A stretch of 58,063 nucleotides of DNA from Phaeoceros laevis (lineage: Eukaryota > Anthocerotophyta > Anthocerotopsida > Notothyladales). The position numbers and the translations under genes are program-made. The notes beneath the pieces are model-generated. The model did not search any database. It saw nothing but the letters and a program-made list of their open reading frames with translations, and was not told where the DNA came from. Positions 9,598-20,497 of the stretch are shown here, in pieces. How positions within the stretch are numbered: the stretch's first letter is position 1; each line of letters starts with the position of its first letter. The DNA lies in NCBI GenBank assembly GCA_049999765.1, contig JBNGIQ010009479.1, positions 92,427 to 150,489 on the forward strand. The letters are read 5' to 3'.

Positions 9598-11848
9598 TAT
9601 CTATCCGTACATCTCCTCTTACTGCTGTAACCCCGGCCTCTTGCCTGGCTGCTCCTAGTGAATTAAGTATTGACATCGGCCTCCTCTGCTGCGTTCGTGA
9701 ATGTGTACGGTGTGAAATTCCAAGGTAGGATGGCTGCATCTTCTGCTCCCTGCACGTTTGAAATGGCTGCGGAAACCTCTCTCCTAAAGGCACCTCACTG
9801 GTATCTTGTCCTCCTCTTGATACTTCATCCTGTCGCGGTTCTGTAGTAATCATAACTGAGTTGTTTGTAATTGCTCTCCCTGTCGTCTTCAAGTTTCTTT
9901 GCCTCCGACCTTTTTTTGCACAGCTCACATTTATCACTCTCCTATGTTGGTCTAACAAATGCAGCCATGGCAGATGCGGCCAGGTAGGAGGTTGCAGTCC
10001 TCCTGGTAACTGTGATTGTCAGAAGCATGGTGGTGGTATCCCCCCTGACTGCCCATCCTGAATCAAGCCATGCTTCCTCCTCCATTCGTAGTAGCTCAGG
10101 TCGACTGTGATATGAATCCTCTTATTTGCGGCATGTACCATGTCATCCATAGCTAGAAATTCCCTTGCAAAGTCAATCATCTTCAATTTGATTATAATGC
10201 TCCTCGGATATCTAAAGAAGGGACCTTCCATCTCATCCCTATCCTTGATCTTGTTGGCACCCAACCCCCACTTGTCTCTGCAGATCGGGGATCTCCAGAT
10301 CCCAAATATTTTGCTAATATCATACTGGTAGTGCTCCTGAAACCACTGTTTGACTCTCCTAGCTATCAGTTCGATGTTATCAACTTCGTCCGGCATCTCC
10401 CAAAACCCATTCAGCCTGACATTCCAATCCCTCCATGAGTCCAGCTTCTCCCTATCATATATGAACGCCTTCGGCTCAAAGAATCTGCGCAGATTGGTAG
10501 AGAACAATGCTACCGCTTTAGGCATGGGAGGCAACTGAATCTGACCTTGCTGAGTTTTAATGACAGGTTCGGGGAGTGATCTTGCATGACTTGCCTTAGC
10601 AAAATCGACGGCCGTGACAAATGCTGACCCGGAGGCCTGGTCCTAACTTCTCTTGTTTGCCATGGGGGGCTTGGGGGAGCCAGCCACAGGCAGTGAGGCA
10701 ACCACAACCTTCTTCCCTTTGCTTGTTGATGCCGTAGCTGCCAGAATGGCTTGTTTGGCCGGGCTGGTATACTGGAGTGCATACTTCTCCCCACTCCGGG
10801 TCCCAAGGTTCCCAGATGTTAGTGGCATGGCCTGCATTGCCCTTTTCGCTGGGGAGGTAACCAGTGTCATCTGATCTGGAGAATCTAGCTGGTATGTCAG
10901 CTTCCGCTTAGGGTCACGTCTGTCAGGGCTCCCTTCAACGACCAGTCTGGCTTGGGCATCCACATTGTGTTCTCCAAACTGAGGTTGCTGGGACTTCTTT
11001 CCTTCTAAGAGTTTGATCTTGTCCATAGCCTTCTTGAGGAACATGATGTTGCTATCTAGGTTGGACATATTCTGCTGAAGCTGAGTAATCACTTAAGGGT
11101 CGGTGGTTTTCTTCTCGAGTGTTGTCACTTTGCCTTCGAGAAATGCATTCTGTGCTTGGAGGGCTGCTCTCNNNNNNNNNNCCGCTTGTAGGTATTCCAG
11201 AGTGATGAGGCGCGCCCCATGCAATTGGCAGTCATCTGGTTGGGTCCTTGGCCCCGACTGTGTCAACATAAGGCCTTCTCCTGAACTGGTCCACCGTGGA
11301 GAGCAGACTACTGGTTAGCAGGGAGAGTAGGAAGGTGCCAAATGTTCATGGCGAGTGTTTCATGGTTTTTGAACTGAAGACTGCAAACAAACAAATTGGT
11401 TTGCGGGTTGGGCTTACCATTGCTCCGTGTCGTGATTCTGGTCTGCATCCTCTGCGTCTGGTTGTGTCTGACATCCGTTACTCCACAGTTGCACTGATTG
11501 TCCAAAGCCTGCCAAGACGTCGTCTCCATCCTGGTTTTGAGATGTGTATTGCCCGCCCAAGATGTCGCTGTGCCCGTCCATTGATCGTTCCGTGTTGGAT
11601 TGAGAGCCTGCGGGTGCAGATATATGCGAGGTGGAGCTGGAGTGTCCGCTGCTGTCGCCTTCTGTCTTTGATGTGGAGACCGGCGATATGGAGATGGTCT
11701 GCGAAGAACGCCCAAATGGGAGTTGCTCCAAACTCCGCCTGAGTTGCAGTCGAGTTACCACTCCAGCCGGGGGAGCTGATCCTTGCTGACCACGCATGCC
11801 TGAGGTTGTCGTGTTGTTGCTAAGGTTTTTTGCTGTGCTTAGTGGCAA
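9524..11848 (-). pseudogene. LINE ORF1: L1-like coiled-coil and RRM nucleic-acid-binding protein
   Basis: One frame runs from a start at 11848 to a stop at 9524, interrupted by TAA (11093-11095), TAG (10643-10645) and TGA (10019-10021). A further stretch at about 11290-11416 also contains stops, and a 10-N gap lies at 11172-11181. The middle has heptad-like coiled-coil sequence (QNAFLEGKVTTLEKK, then ITQLQQNMSNLDSN). The part at 10019-10534 resembles the RRM plus C-terminal domain of L1 ORF1p (Transposase_22 type): NVRLNGFWEMPDE, then RYPRSIIIKL, then KRIHITVDLSYYEWRRKH. Such proteins coat LINE RNA as chaperones. The assignment of the RRM and CTD rests on pattern similarity. Confidence 0.6.
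11172..11181. other. Assembly gap (10 N)
   Basis: Ten N lie inside the predicted coiled-coil part of LINE ORF1. The size is probably a placeholder. Confidence 0.95.
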
Positions 11849-12782
11849 AGTATCTGGGTTTGACGTTACAATCTCGTGGGATCATTGCTGCTGTTTAGTA
11901 TGATGATAATGATGGGCGGCCATTGGTTCCTGGCACCATGAATGCGTGGGTGGTTATAAAATATTTTAGCGGGTGTCGTTGAGCTTGGGGCGGGGGAAGA
12001 CTTTGATTAAAAAAGACGTTCCGGGCCTTGAGTGTCTAAGGTTCGGCGGTGCCGGAAATCTGACAGTCAGATTCTCCAGTGTTTGAAAAAACTGGGGGGT
12101 GGTAGGGTATTGATTGCAAGGTAATGTCGCACCGTTAACAAGGCGGAATGAATGACTCGGTGCTGGGTGGCAACCCAGCCTGTGTCCATATAAACTATGT
12201 CTGTTGGGACGAGGAGTATACATGCTTCCTTAGTGTAATTTGGGTATGGGGTCCGCTACCTTCACTGGCTCTTGCTGTCGCAGGTAGTAAATTGTTGTCA
12301 GCGTAATTGCTGGTAGAGGCGAGGTAAAGCTGCGTGGTATTGTATTTATGGGTAGCTGGAAATTTATGATGCATCCACTGTCGCTATGGGTTCCCGTTCC
12401 TGCCTGATGCGCTCATGGTGTTATTGGTTGCCTATATAGTAGCAGCGCTTGAGTCTGGCTTCAGAGGGTTAACACGGTATGAGGATCGGACAACCTGAAA
12501 TCTGCCTCTTCCTGATGCCTGGAAAGCTGTCGTTCCGACTATTTCAGAAACGATTCCTCTAGTATGATGCAATCGGAAATGGCGGTGTATACTATAACAC
12601 GATGTCTAGGGGCTGATCTGCATCTGTCAGTAAGGGCGCAGGGTGAATCCTAATGCAGCAGCGTGAAACACAGTCGCCTTGTTGCTGTTTGCATATATGG
12701 AGGGAATGTAGTCAGGTAATTGCGACTCAATCCCTCTCCCCGACAAAATGATCTGAGGTACCTGGTATGCGAAACAAGATCA

Positions 12783-13018
12783 TGCGTAAGAAAGTGATCA
12801 CAAGGATCACATGAAAATGATCACAAGGATCACATGAAAATGATCCCAAGGATCACATGAAGATGATCACAAGGATCACATGAAAATGATCACAAGGATC
12901 ACATGAAATGAAAATGATCACAAGGANNNNNNNNNNATGAAAATGATCACAAGGATCACATGAAATGAAAATGATCACAAGGATCACATGAAATGAAAAT
13001 GATCACAAGGATCACGTC
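12783..13018. repeat. Tandem repeat of GATCACAAGGATCACATGAAAAT units
   Basis: About ten copies of a 22-23 bp unit, some extended by a 5-bp AAATG insertion to about 28 bp, in an uninterrupted array. A 10-N gap lies at 12927-12936, so the true copy number is unknown. Each unit contains two GATCAC-type half sites. The flanking DNA from 11849 to 13257 holds no recognisable gene. The array lies between two minus-strand ORFs and could be part of a LINE 5' region. Confidence 0.9.
12927..12936. other. Assembly gap (10 N) in tandem repeat
   Basis: Ten N interrupt the GATCAC repeat array. Collapse of repeat copies is likely. Confidence 0.95.
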
Positions 13019-13257
13019 AAAGATAATATGAAGCTGTTGAAGAGAAGGACTGCCTAGGCGATGGCGAATCCTTCAATAAGAAACCTGTCCGCATACTGAT
13101 GTTCCGATTATAGATAGCCTGCCGCTTGGCCTGTTTTACTGCATAACGCCTTGGTCCCATGCACTATAACTGATCAAAATTGTCCATAGTGGACACACCT
13201 ATGAGACACACCCCAGCTAGCATATACTCGATGGATGCGCAGCATGGACATCCGGCT

Positions 13258-14615
13258 TCAGTCTATGAGGGCTGTGTCGTCTCTCCCAGGAGATGCATTT
13301 ACTGTTCCCTGTCGATTTCCATGGTGGCTGTGTCCAGCATTCTGTCCCTGTACCCATTCTTCGTGTTCCACTTGTCCACCTGTAGGCATCTGAAAAGTAA
13401 AGTTAAGATGCTGCTCCAGCGGTCCTCTCCTGGCTATATGCCTGCCTCTTGCGACGTCCCATGGAAATTTGCTGACAAAATATGGATCTTCTCTCTCCAG
13501 CTGTGGGTGTGCCTCCCGCGATACCTATTCCATAGCCCTATACGTCACCCAACCCAGTGTCCCCTTTGTATCCTGGACACATACAAACTCATACATGAAA
13601 AGCCTTCGTCCATCTTTGGTGTGGAGAAATTTGTACGCTTCGTCCAGTATATTTACTCTGTTGCCCTGCTTTTTGACAATGAATGTGTTTTGATCCGCCA
13701 TGATGTCATGCATTGACTTCCATCCTATGTGGTCAAGCCTGCTGTGGATATCCAGTACACAACTGTGCATTGCCACCCAATCCTGATCCGTCACCTTCCT
13801 GAGATGTGTGGCCAGCCACTTCTTCGTCTTGGCTGGACTGGAGCAACATGTCCACACAATGTCAGTCATCTCGTTAAGATTAAAGATGGCACTGCTCGTG
13901 GTGTGTGATTGAGTTCTGGGGTCCCTGCTCTGATCTCCTCTTTGTTGTTGTTGTGCCCTGCGCAGTAGCTATTGGTCAATGAACACCTGATCGAGATTAT
14001 TCTTGAGATCCTGTGGTACCTGTCCCGTGGAGATCATCCGTGTAAGCTCCGTGTCCTGCATATGCATCATTGCCGAATTTGTGTTCTGAGGTGGATTGAC
14101 TGCCACCTGCCCCTCTCGAGTGATGACGATCCCTCCTCTCCTGCAAGTTCTATCGGCATTCACCCATGTCCTCGTGATGGTAGGCACCCATTGCTGGCTG
14201 GCCTCCTGTCCATCATCCCCTGACATACACGCAAACTCAACAATGGTAAGCTGAGCACCATCCACCTCCACATTGAGATGGTAGGCAAGATCCCCAGGTT
14301 GGGACAACTTTGGAGGATCCAAAAAAGGCAGACACCATTCAGGGTTAATATTGTTGAGAAAGAAATTCACCAAAAAAAAAAAAAATTGTTGAGAAAGAGG
14401 TCCTCCGTGATGAGTGTGTTGGTTGTGTGTCCTAGATACAGCCAACGATGTTCAAGCAAGTGTCGGTGACTTGCAGACTGCTGAGTCCACACTCGGAAAA
14501 CGTCCTCCCTTGAGCAGATTTTGGGAAAGTCGTCAAAGTAGTGCACCTCCATGGCTGTCCCACGGTTGTCCTTGCTCTCTCCCTTCCTCACCCTCTCCCT
14601 CCTCCGAGGCCTCAC
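13258..14615 (-). pseudogene. Unknown ORF of about 440 codons, broken by two TAG codons and a micro-insertion
   Basis: The frame begins with MRPRRRERVRKGESKDN near 14615. It is shifted by a 35-bp insertion at 14364-14398, then continues through in-frame TAG codons at 13969-13971 and 13525-13527 to a TGA at 13258-13260. Without the insertion the frame reads LFLNN directly into INPEW, which shows that the sequence was coding before the insertion. The composition looks protein-like (TKKWLATHLRKVTDQDW, YEFVCVQDTKGTLGWV), but I recognise no domain. It lies upstream of the LINE ORF1 on the same strand and could be an extra LINE ORF or an unrelated gene. Confidence 0.5.
14350..14398 (+). mobile_element. 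Ultra-short poly-A insertion with 14-bp target-site duplication
   Basis: The 14-mer ATTGTTGAGAAAGA is present at 14350-14363 and 14385-14398. Between the copies are only AATTCACC and 13 A. This is the layout of a non-LTR retroposon (target duplication, body, poly-A tail) with a body of just 8 nt. It shifts the frame of the minus-strand ORF. A similar structure is found at 50484-50527. Repair with filler DNA is an alternative origin. Confidence 0.65.
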
Positions 14616-15226
14616 TGCTGGCTGCTGTCGTTCTTGCTGATCCCCAAAAAGGGGCGGCTCCCTTGATATGAGTCGTCGGTTTCCTTCCCTTGCAGTCGTC
14701 CTTGCCGTTTGTCTGTTTCTTTCTTGCTGTCTTGCGTTTTAAAGGTCCCGGCTGCAAGGTGCGTGTCCCTCCAATCGGAGCAGTCCGCGGACTGGTTGGC
14801 TGATGGTGCGGCGATCGCTGACGGTAAGTGAGAGCGCTGGTGACTGTGGATGTAATGCAGACAAGGCGGGCTGGGGCTAATCACACCAGAGGTGAACAAA
14901 AGGTGAGTAGATCGAGAGCAGTGTGAGGCATGAGCTGGGAAACAAGAAATCAGCAATCAAAAAACCCTGGAATGAGGAAAAACACGTAGCACAGCAGCAG
15001 ATACAGGGTCTTGAAGGACGGCCTTGGTGATGCAAACTGAATGCAGTCGTCGGTAGCCCACAAAAACTAAGACTGAAGAGCGCCAGGAAACAAAGGCAGC
15101 CTACAAAGCAAAAGAGACAAAAGCAGGATGGGTAGATGGATCTTGGCGTGGCGAGTGCAATGGTGACGGCTGCTGCGCGATCGCACACACAGGGGCGTTG
15201 CAAACAGGAGAAAACGGTGCGAAACC
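14616..15226. other. Stretch without recognisable gene
   Basis: Between the broken ORF at 13258-14615 and the truncated copia element there is about 600 bp without a recognisable domain. A minus-strand frame at 14877-15242 is rich in Cys, Phe and Leu and looks like chance. The copia RT and RNase H expected here are missing, so a deletion or insertion breakpoint lies near 15230. Confidence 0.5.
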
Positions 15227-15784
15227 CTAGGTGCAGGAGCACGCCATAGCCACAACCTTTGAGATACCGCTAGTGAGAGAGTAGAGTGAAGGAAGGCATT
15301 TCAACACACATCGATGGATACCTCGATGGAGCATCCACTGTTTGTGCAGGTGCCCCCACTGCCTGTACACTAACCTCCTCGCTGGTACAAGTGCCAATGC
15401 ATCTTCCTCTTCAATGTGGATAGGCAAACTTGCATTGTTTTCAGTCATCTCAACTTCATTGTTGTCAAACATGTCTAACACGCAGCCTAGTTCTTCTTCC
15501 AGCTGTGAGATACTATTCATAGACTGGTCAAAGAATGTGGGCTCAACATCCTCCTCGATGCTTGTTTGCTGTGCAGGTACAATAGTCTCAGCATCTACAT
15601 TGGATGGCCCCCCCTGGACAATAGGAGTAAGAATGCTCGTGCCTTCATCTACAGCAGTCTCCTCGTCATGAGCTGACAAGGTCTCCCCAGGGTGTGGGGT
15701 AAGTAACAATGCTTCGTGAAACACCACACTTCGTGCATAATGCACTTGCCTTGATTTGGGATCAAAGAGCTTGTAGGCCTTCAC
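15227..15784 (-). pseudogene. Copia integrase C-terminal region
   Basis: It begins with KAYKLFDPKSRQVHYARSV, the conserved segment after the copia integrase core. A long acidic, low-complexity linker follows (EEDVEPTFFDQSMNSI) that normally leads into RT. The RT itself never appears, and the frame runs into unrelated sequence near 15330-15230. The frame differs from the preceding integrase segment. Confidence 0.8.
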
Positions 15785-16223
15785 TCCTTCTGTGTACCCA
15801 ACAAAGATTAATTTTAGTGCACGGTCTGATAACTTGTTGTGCTACCTCTTTTTCTTTGGATATGTGAGCATAAGCTATAGATCCGAAGGTGCGAAGATGT
15901 TGGATTGACGGCTTGCGTCCACACCAAAGCTCATAAGGAGTTTTTCCCTCAACTGCCTTACAGGGAAGTCTATTGTATAGATAGTTTACTGTAGAAACAG
16001 CCTCCCCCCAGTACTTCAGTGACAGTCCAGCTTGCTTCAGCAGTGACCGAGTTATGGTTTGAGCTGATCTGTTTTGCCTTTCCGCAATTCCATTTTGTGC
16101 AGAGCTATATGGCACAGTGAATTGTCTCCCGATGCCCAAGGCTGCACAGTGATAATTGAAGGCGTCACTATCGAACTCTATCAGTGTGCAAGCACTGCAG
16201 CTTCTTGCCGGTTTGGCGCTCAA
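15762..16223 (-). pseudogene. Copia integrase core, second half
   Basis: Contains IEFDSDAF, then TVPYSSAQNGIAERQNR with the catalytic Glu of the DDE triad in GIAERQNR, and NRLPCKAVEGKTPYELW. These are hallmark copia integrase segments. The first Asp of the triad lies in the adjacent fragment at 16279-16572, and frameshifts separate the two. Confidence 0.9.
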
Positions 16224-16278
16224 CTAGGGCCTGATACTCCTTGAATGATTGGAAAGAGTCGCTCTTGTATTTGAGAAT

Positions 16279-16572
16279 CTATACATAGGAATACCGGCTA
16301 TAGTCATCAATGACCGTCAAGAAATATTTTCCTCCACCCCAAGAATCGACGGAGACTGGTCCACACAGGTCAGCATGCACCAAACTTAGCATTTCAGTTG
16401 CTCTCTTTCCTCCCCCTTTGGGGTATGCTATGACATGGTGCTTGCCAAAGACGCAGGCTTCGCAGAATGGAAGGGGCGTCAACTTGCTGGGCAGTCCATC
16501 ACTATAAATCTCAGCCTTGGCCATATCCTGGAGCTTCCTAGGATTGGGGTGGCCAAGCCTCATGTGCCACAC
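16279..16572 (-). pseudogene. Copia GAG-pre-integrase and integrase N-terminal half
   Basis: The frame starts with WHMRLGHPNPRKL, the zinc-binding GAG-pre-integrase motif, followed by FCEACVFGKHH, which carries the Cys pair. LVHADLCGPV contains the first catalytic Asp, and FLTVIDDYSRYSYV closes the segment. The frame ends at a stop directly after this, so the integrase is split in this copy. Confidence 0.92.
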
Positions 16573-17183
16573 TTTGTCACATCAGACGCAGACACAGAAG
16601 AGTGCAGACCTGCAACTTCTGTTGACGGAGCTGGAATGCTTGAGACATTAACCAAAAACAGATCGTGTGCAATTGTGCCGACTGCAATCACCCTACCCCA
16701 CTGCTTAATTGTGCATGTGGATTGACAGAAGTTGACTTCCATTTCCTTATTTTGTGCAAGTTGTGAAACTGACAACAAGTTTTTGGTAATTGTAGGTATG
16801 TGGAGAACATCATAAAGTGTGAGTGTCGACCCATTCTTAAGATGCAGTAAGACTGTGCCTACCCCTTTTATTGTCAACTGACTGTTGTCCCCTAGCAGGA
16901 CACTTTATGGACTTGTATGAAGGGTGTAGTGAGCTAAGGCTGTTCTATCACTACAAATGTGGGCTGTAGCCCCTGAATCGACAAACCAGTGTCCTACACT
17001 AGAATCAGATGCAATCAAGCAAACTGTGAAGACATGGTGATTTATGCAGGTTCTCTTTGCTGGGCTCTCCTCTGAAACTGGACTAGTTGCATCAGCTAGC
17101 TGTGGTAGAGACTTCAAAGCTTGAACAAGCAGCACTGAAGGTGTCGTCCGCTCCTTCTTGGCAACACTATGTGCCTCAGGCAA
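16560..17183 (-). pseudogene. Copia aspartic protease
   Basis: GHWFVDSGATAHIC carries the DSGA active site of retroviral-type aspartic proteases. Downstream, LYDVLHIPTITKNLLSVSQ is the usual copia segment between protease and GAG-pre-integrase. The two parts lie in different frames (16905-17183 and 16560-16877), so at least one frameshift is present. The enzyme would cut the Gag-Pol polyprotein inside the virus-like particle. Confidence 0.9.
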
Positions 17184-17207
17184 GGGTACCTTACGTGGCT
17201 CATTGTT

Positions 17208-18345
17208 CTGCTTCTTTCGACAATCACGCTCCCAATGGTTCGGGAGCCCACACCAGTTGCAATTTCCAGTTCGCTCTTTTTGCTTGGCCTAGAGTCATTC
17301 TTGTTAAACTTGTTGAAGGGTTTGGTAAACGACGTCCTTGGGCCCTTCTACTTAGCAGCATACAAGGCTTGGTTCCTCACAGGTTGAGATTTCGATGCAT
17401 GCCTGCTAACCTCCTCTTGCAACAATGCCCCCACTAATTCATTGAAGTCCAACGCAGGAATCTGTTCCTCGTCCACTCCAGTGATTGCAGCCAGCTGTTT
17501 CACCATACGAAGGACTGCATTCTGGCTAGTCACGAAGCTGGCGTAGCTTGGGGGTAAGGATGCAAGAAATCGAACACAAACATCTTGTTCATTTAATAGA
17601 GTGCCTGCTTGTTCCAGTTTTAGCCTTGCAGTGCGGAAATTGAGACATACTGGTCTATAGCCTACCCCTCCTTCATCTTGAGGGAATAAAACTTTGACAT
17701 GGCAGCCATTCTTGACATCATATCTTTGGCCTGGTATACCATGGCCAAGTTACTCCACATCTGGTGGGATGTAGTAGCAGACAAAACACTAAGAGCCATC
17801 TGTTCGGTAAGCCCACTTCTGATTATGCTTTGTGCCTTTTCATCCTTGGCATCCCAGCCCTTGTGAGCCTGCTCATCTACCCAGGTTCCTGCTCTCACTC
17901 TTACTGTGTTTGTTGCAGGTCGAGTGTTGTCTCCAGTGGCATACTCCCAGAGAGCTGCTTCCTTCATAAAACCTATGGCTCTCATGGCCCACACATCATA
18001 ATTGACTCCGCTGTGGAGTCTATCCTTCTCTTTGTAATCAATTTTGATGATTGGCATTTGGGCAGGTGGCCTTGGAACTTCTTCCGCCATTTCTTCTTCT
18101 TCTTCCCAATGGAAACTATGCGCTAAGGTATGGAGAAAATCCTCCTTCAAAGCTTGATCCCAACCGTCCTCTGGGTCGTCCTCGTGGGTTTGCATTAACG
18201 GAAAGAGTGTGCTTGCATCTCGGCAAGTACGTTGTCTCGCAGAAGACTGCCGGAGCATTACACATATCCATTGATGCAGTTCCTTCAGGTATTGACACTT
18301 CTTTATCTGGACTTGACTGTTTGTCGGTATGCTCTTGAAGACCAC
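17208..18345 (-). pseudogene. Copia Gag with CCHC zinc knuckle
   Basis: The capsid-like part includes NYDVWAMRAIGFMKEAALW and KDEKAQSIIRSGL, which match the UBN2-type gag of plant copia elements. About 150 residues later comes the zinc knuckle CNWCGLPNHWERDC (Cys-x2-Cys-x4-His-x4-Cys) near 17208-17275. Frameshifts occur near 17660 and 17340. Gag packages the element RNA. A gag start earlier than 18345 (a frame to 18442) is possible. Confidence 0.85.
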
Positions 18346-18954
18346 TAAGAAGACCCTGAATGATTCTCAAGACATCAAGTGAGGACAATCTATGATTCAA
18401 AGTTTCTACTTGTGTATTTAAGTAATCTATTTGAACATTCAACTTGTCTACAACGGTGAGGAGCTGTTGTGCCTTCCTAACTTGTTGTGCGTGAGAGTCT
18501 AAGTGCAGGCTTGTAAGGGACTAAACTTCCTCTCTCAACGTGCACACGTCCTCTCTCAGGAACTGGCGCAAAGTACTGCGCGCCGGTAGTTCGACCTCTT
18601 CTTGAAATACAGTCAAGTTCCTCCGGCTGGGCCTTTGGCGGCGATACCTCTTGCCTCGACGCTGGTTACAAGACTCAGGTACGCACAAGTCTTGCTGCTC
18701 TCGGAATGCTTGAAAGGGGGACACACGCTGTGAGCAATACTCTGAAGATTCACGGGACTGCTGAGGCTGTCCTTGTCTGCAGATATAGTATCGACCACCG
18801 CATGCTCTGCATCCTCCTCGGCACTGTCGAGCAGATCTGAACCGGTGCGAGTCCATCTTGCATCTTGCAGGTAGGTAGATAGATAGGTAGCTAGCTAGGT
18901 AAAACAAAGTTAGAACAGGGGCTTAGATTGAGTCGAGTATGCAACCCCCTTCGT

Positions 18955-19005
18955 TGCCCGGTTGGCTCATCACCACTCGGCAAAACATCATTCATTCATT
19001 CATCA
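18955..19005. repeat. Short dispersed repeat, copy 1
   Basis: GGTTGGCTCAYCACCACTCG and the following CAAAAC..TTCATTCATT recur at about 21277-21320. The repeat is about 45 bp long with few differences. Its nature is unknown. It may be a piece of a retroelement leader present in both places. Confidence 0.6.
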
Positions 19006-19351
19006 CGCGGCTGGACGCCTCCACCCACCAGGTACGCCTTCCATCCTTGCTGCTGCAAACGGTTTGCTGTGCAGAATTGACGCTTCTTCCTCTGCTCTGC
19101 ACCACAAGTCAAGATCGAGCACTACGCCTCCACGACAGCCGGATTCACCTCCTCATGGGAAAGGTACGCACTGGTCTATCGTCGTCTTGACATAGCAAGA
19201 ATGCGTGAAGGTTTTCCCATACTGACAGATCTCCTCGTGCGTGATATTGTGCTAGGATGTAAGCCAAGTCTGGGTTCATCAGCGACATAAGATAGGCAAG
19301 GCACCCAATCCCGGTCGCTGTGTCCATCCTGGTCCAGTAGCCATTAGCGAG

Positions 19352-19363
19352 GCTCTGATACCA
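19352..19363 (-). promoter_or_regulatory. Primer binding site for initiator Met tRNA
   Basis: On the minus strand the sequence reads TGGTATCAGAGC, the classic plant retrotransposon site complementary to the 3' end of initiator methionyl tRNA. It directly follows the LTR end at 19364 and fixes the orientation of the copia element. Confidence 0.93.
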
Positions 19364-19686
19364 TGTTCAAACCAGCGTAGATCAGCCAATCATAGAGATG
19401 AATGCATGAACACTACGCAGGTGTGTGTGTCACGACGTCGTAAGCGTGTTGCATGAGATGTGTGCATTATGGTCGCATGAACGACCTTCAGGTTCACAGG
19501 GCAATAACCGTCATAACCGTTTGACTATGATTAAGCTATGTAACTTAACCTAACCCAGCTATAGTTCGCGGCGTGTTTAAATAGGCTATCGTGCCCTAAC
19601 CCTATTTCCCAATAAAGCAATGTACGAGTGAAGAGCTTCACTCAATTACTTCTCTACCTTCTCATGTTGCTCTTACATCATGAACA
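19364..19686 (-). repeat. 5' LTR of the copia element
   Basis: A 323-bp segment bounded by TGTTCA at one end and TGAACA at the other, a perfect 6-bp inverted pair with TG...CA termini. The primer binding site follows immediately on its left. A TATTTAAA TATA-like box is present mid-way on the minus strand. No second LTR was found in the window, so age cannot be estimated. Confidence 0.88.
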
Positions 19687-20200
19687 TATCAATATTTGCT
19701 TATGACATTTGTTTGGCTCCGCATCGCTCGTTTTTCCACAACTCATTTGGCTTTGATAGTTTGCAGTCTCAGATTCCACAAAAAAAAACTTAATTGCTAA
19801 TTCAGAGGGACACAAGGCGCCACTGGCATAGCCCTGAAGGCAGGATGTGCTGGTGTGCGGGCAAGATGTGACCATGCTGTATTCCATCCACTCCTTGTCA
19901 TGACCATACCTCCCACCCCAACTAGCTTGCTGGAGCCCAGATACCCCTGCCCACTTCCTCATGTGAGGTGTTAAGAAAACAGTGGCAGGGTTGCCCCCAT
20001 GCCGAGCCTCATGGTGATCCAAGCCTGCGCTAGCAACAGATTGGGGAAGCCCTAGAAGATTGCACCTGGAAAGCCCATAACCTGATTGCTGCAAGCTGAC
20101 CACGATTGGTATATCCCCGGAACCTTGCCCTTGATCACAAGCTCCCAATGCCTCAGAACCAAGAGGTCTCAGCACAGAGACCACTTAAATTGTTGCTTGC

Positions 20201-20497
20201 TCAGCCAGAGCCAGTGCATGCGCGGTCTGTGTCCTGCTTTGCCTGGGTGACAGCTTGCGTGGCCCTACGAGTGAGCTCAGAGGCAGACTGCCTGCTAATA
20301 GCGCTAGAGATGTGGTAGATGGTCAAAAGCAACTCGTCTGCAGTCTGTGGGACGCTGGTGGCTTCGTCGATTTGGTCAGATAGAGTGTGCCAGAAAGCGG
20401 ACAGCAGGGGCGTACCGTGAAGCCCAGCAACAGTAGAAGTCGAAGTGGATGTTGGCAGAGGCGGCGCCGCGCGACAACCACTTCGTGTGGTCACCAT
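20201..20497 (-). pseudogene. Gag-like N-terminal fragment
   Basis: A minus-strand frame starts with MVTTRSGCRAAPPLP, a common beginning of plant retrotransposon Gag proteins. It continues with a helical stretch (SAISRQSASELTRRATQA) and stops after about 95 codons. The start at 20497 is preferred over the upstream alternatives at 20566 because of the MVTTRSG motif. No capsid core or knuckle follows. The call rests mainly on the N-terminal motif. Confidence 0.4.

Larger units (their letters stand above)
15227..19686 (-). mobile_element. Truncated Ty1/copia retrotransposon
   Basis: Read on the minus strand, the element shows 5' LTR (19686-19364), initiator-Met-tRNA primer site (19363-19352), gag, zinc knuckle, protease, GAG-pre-integrase, integrase core and the integrase C-terminal extension. 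The order protease-integrase is that of Ty1/copia. RT, RNase H and the 3' LTR are absent, and sequence similarity stops near 15230. Several frameshifts separate the domains, so the copy is dead. Confidence 0.9.

Noticed and set aside
11290-11416. A spliceosomal intron in LINE ORF1 (GTAAGC donor after CAATG, CTAAC and CAG near the other end)
   Set aside because: It would restore the frame, but introns are not expected in a LINE. The region is next to an N gap and the stops can be ordinary decay. Kept only as a note.
13180-13716. 178-codon plus-strand ORF
   Set aside because: It is antisense to a better-supported minus-strand frame (13258-14615) and shows no motif.
14877-15242. Cys- and Phe-rich minus-strand ORF
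   Set aside because: Composition is biased, there is no motif, and it overlaps the copia breakpoint. Probably chance.
19585-19600. Telomere-like CCCTAACCC in the copia LTR
   Set aside because: Only one and a half units, expected by chance in an LTR.
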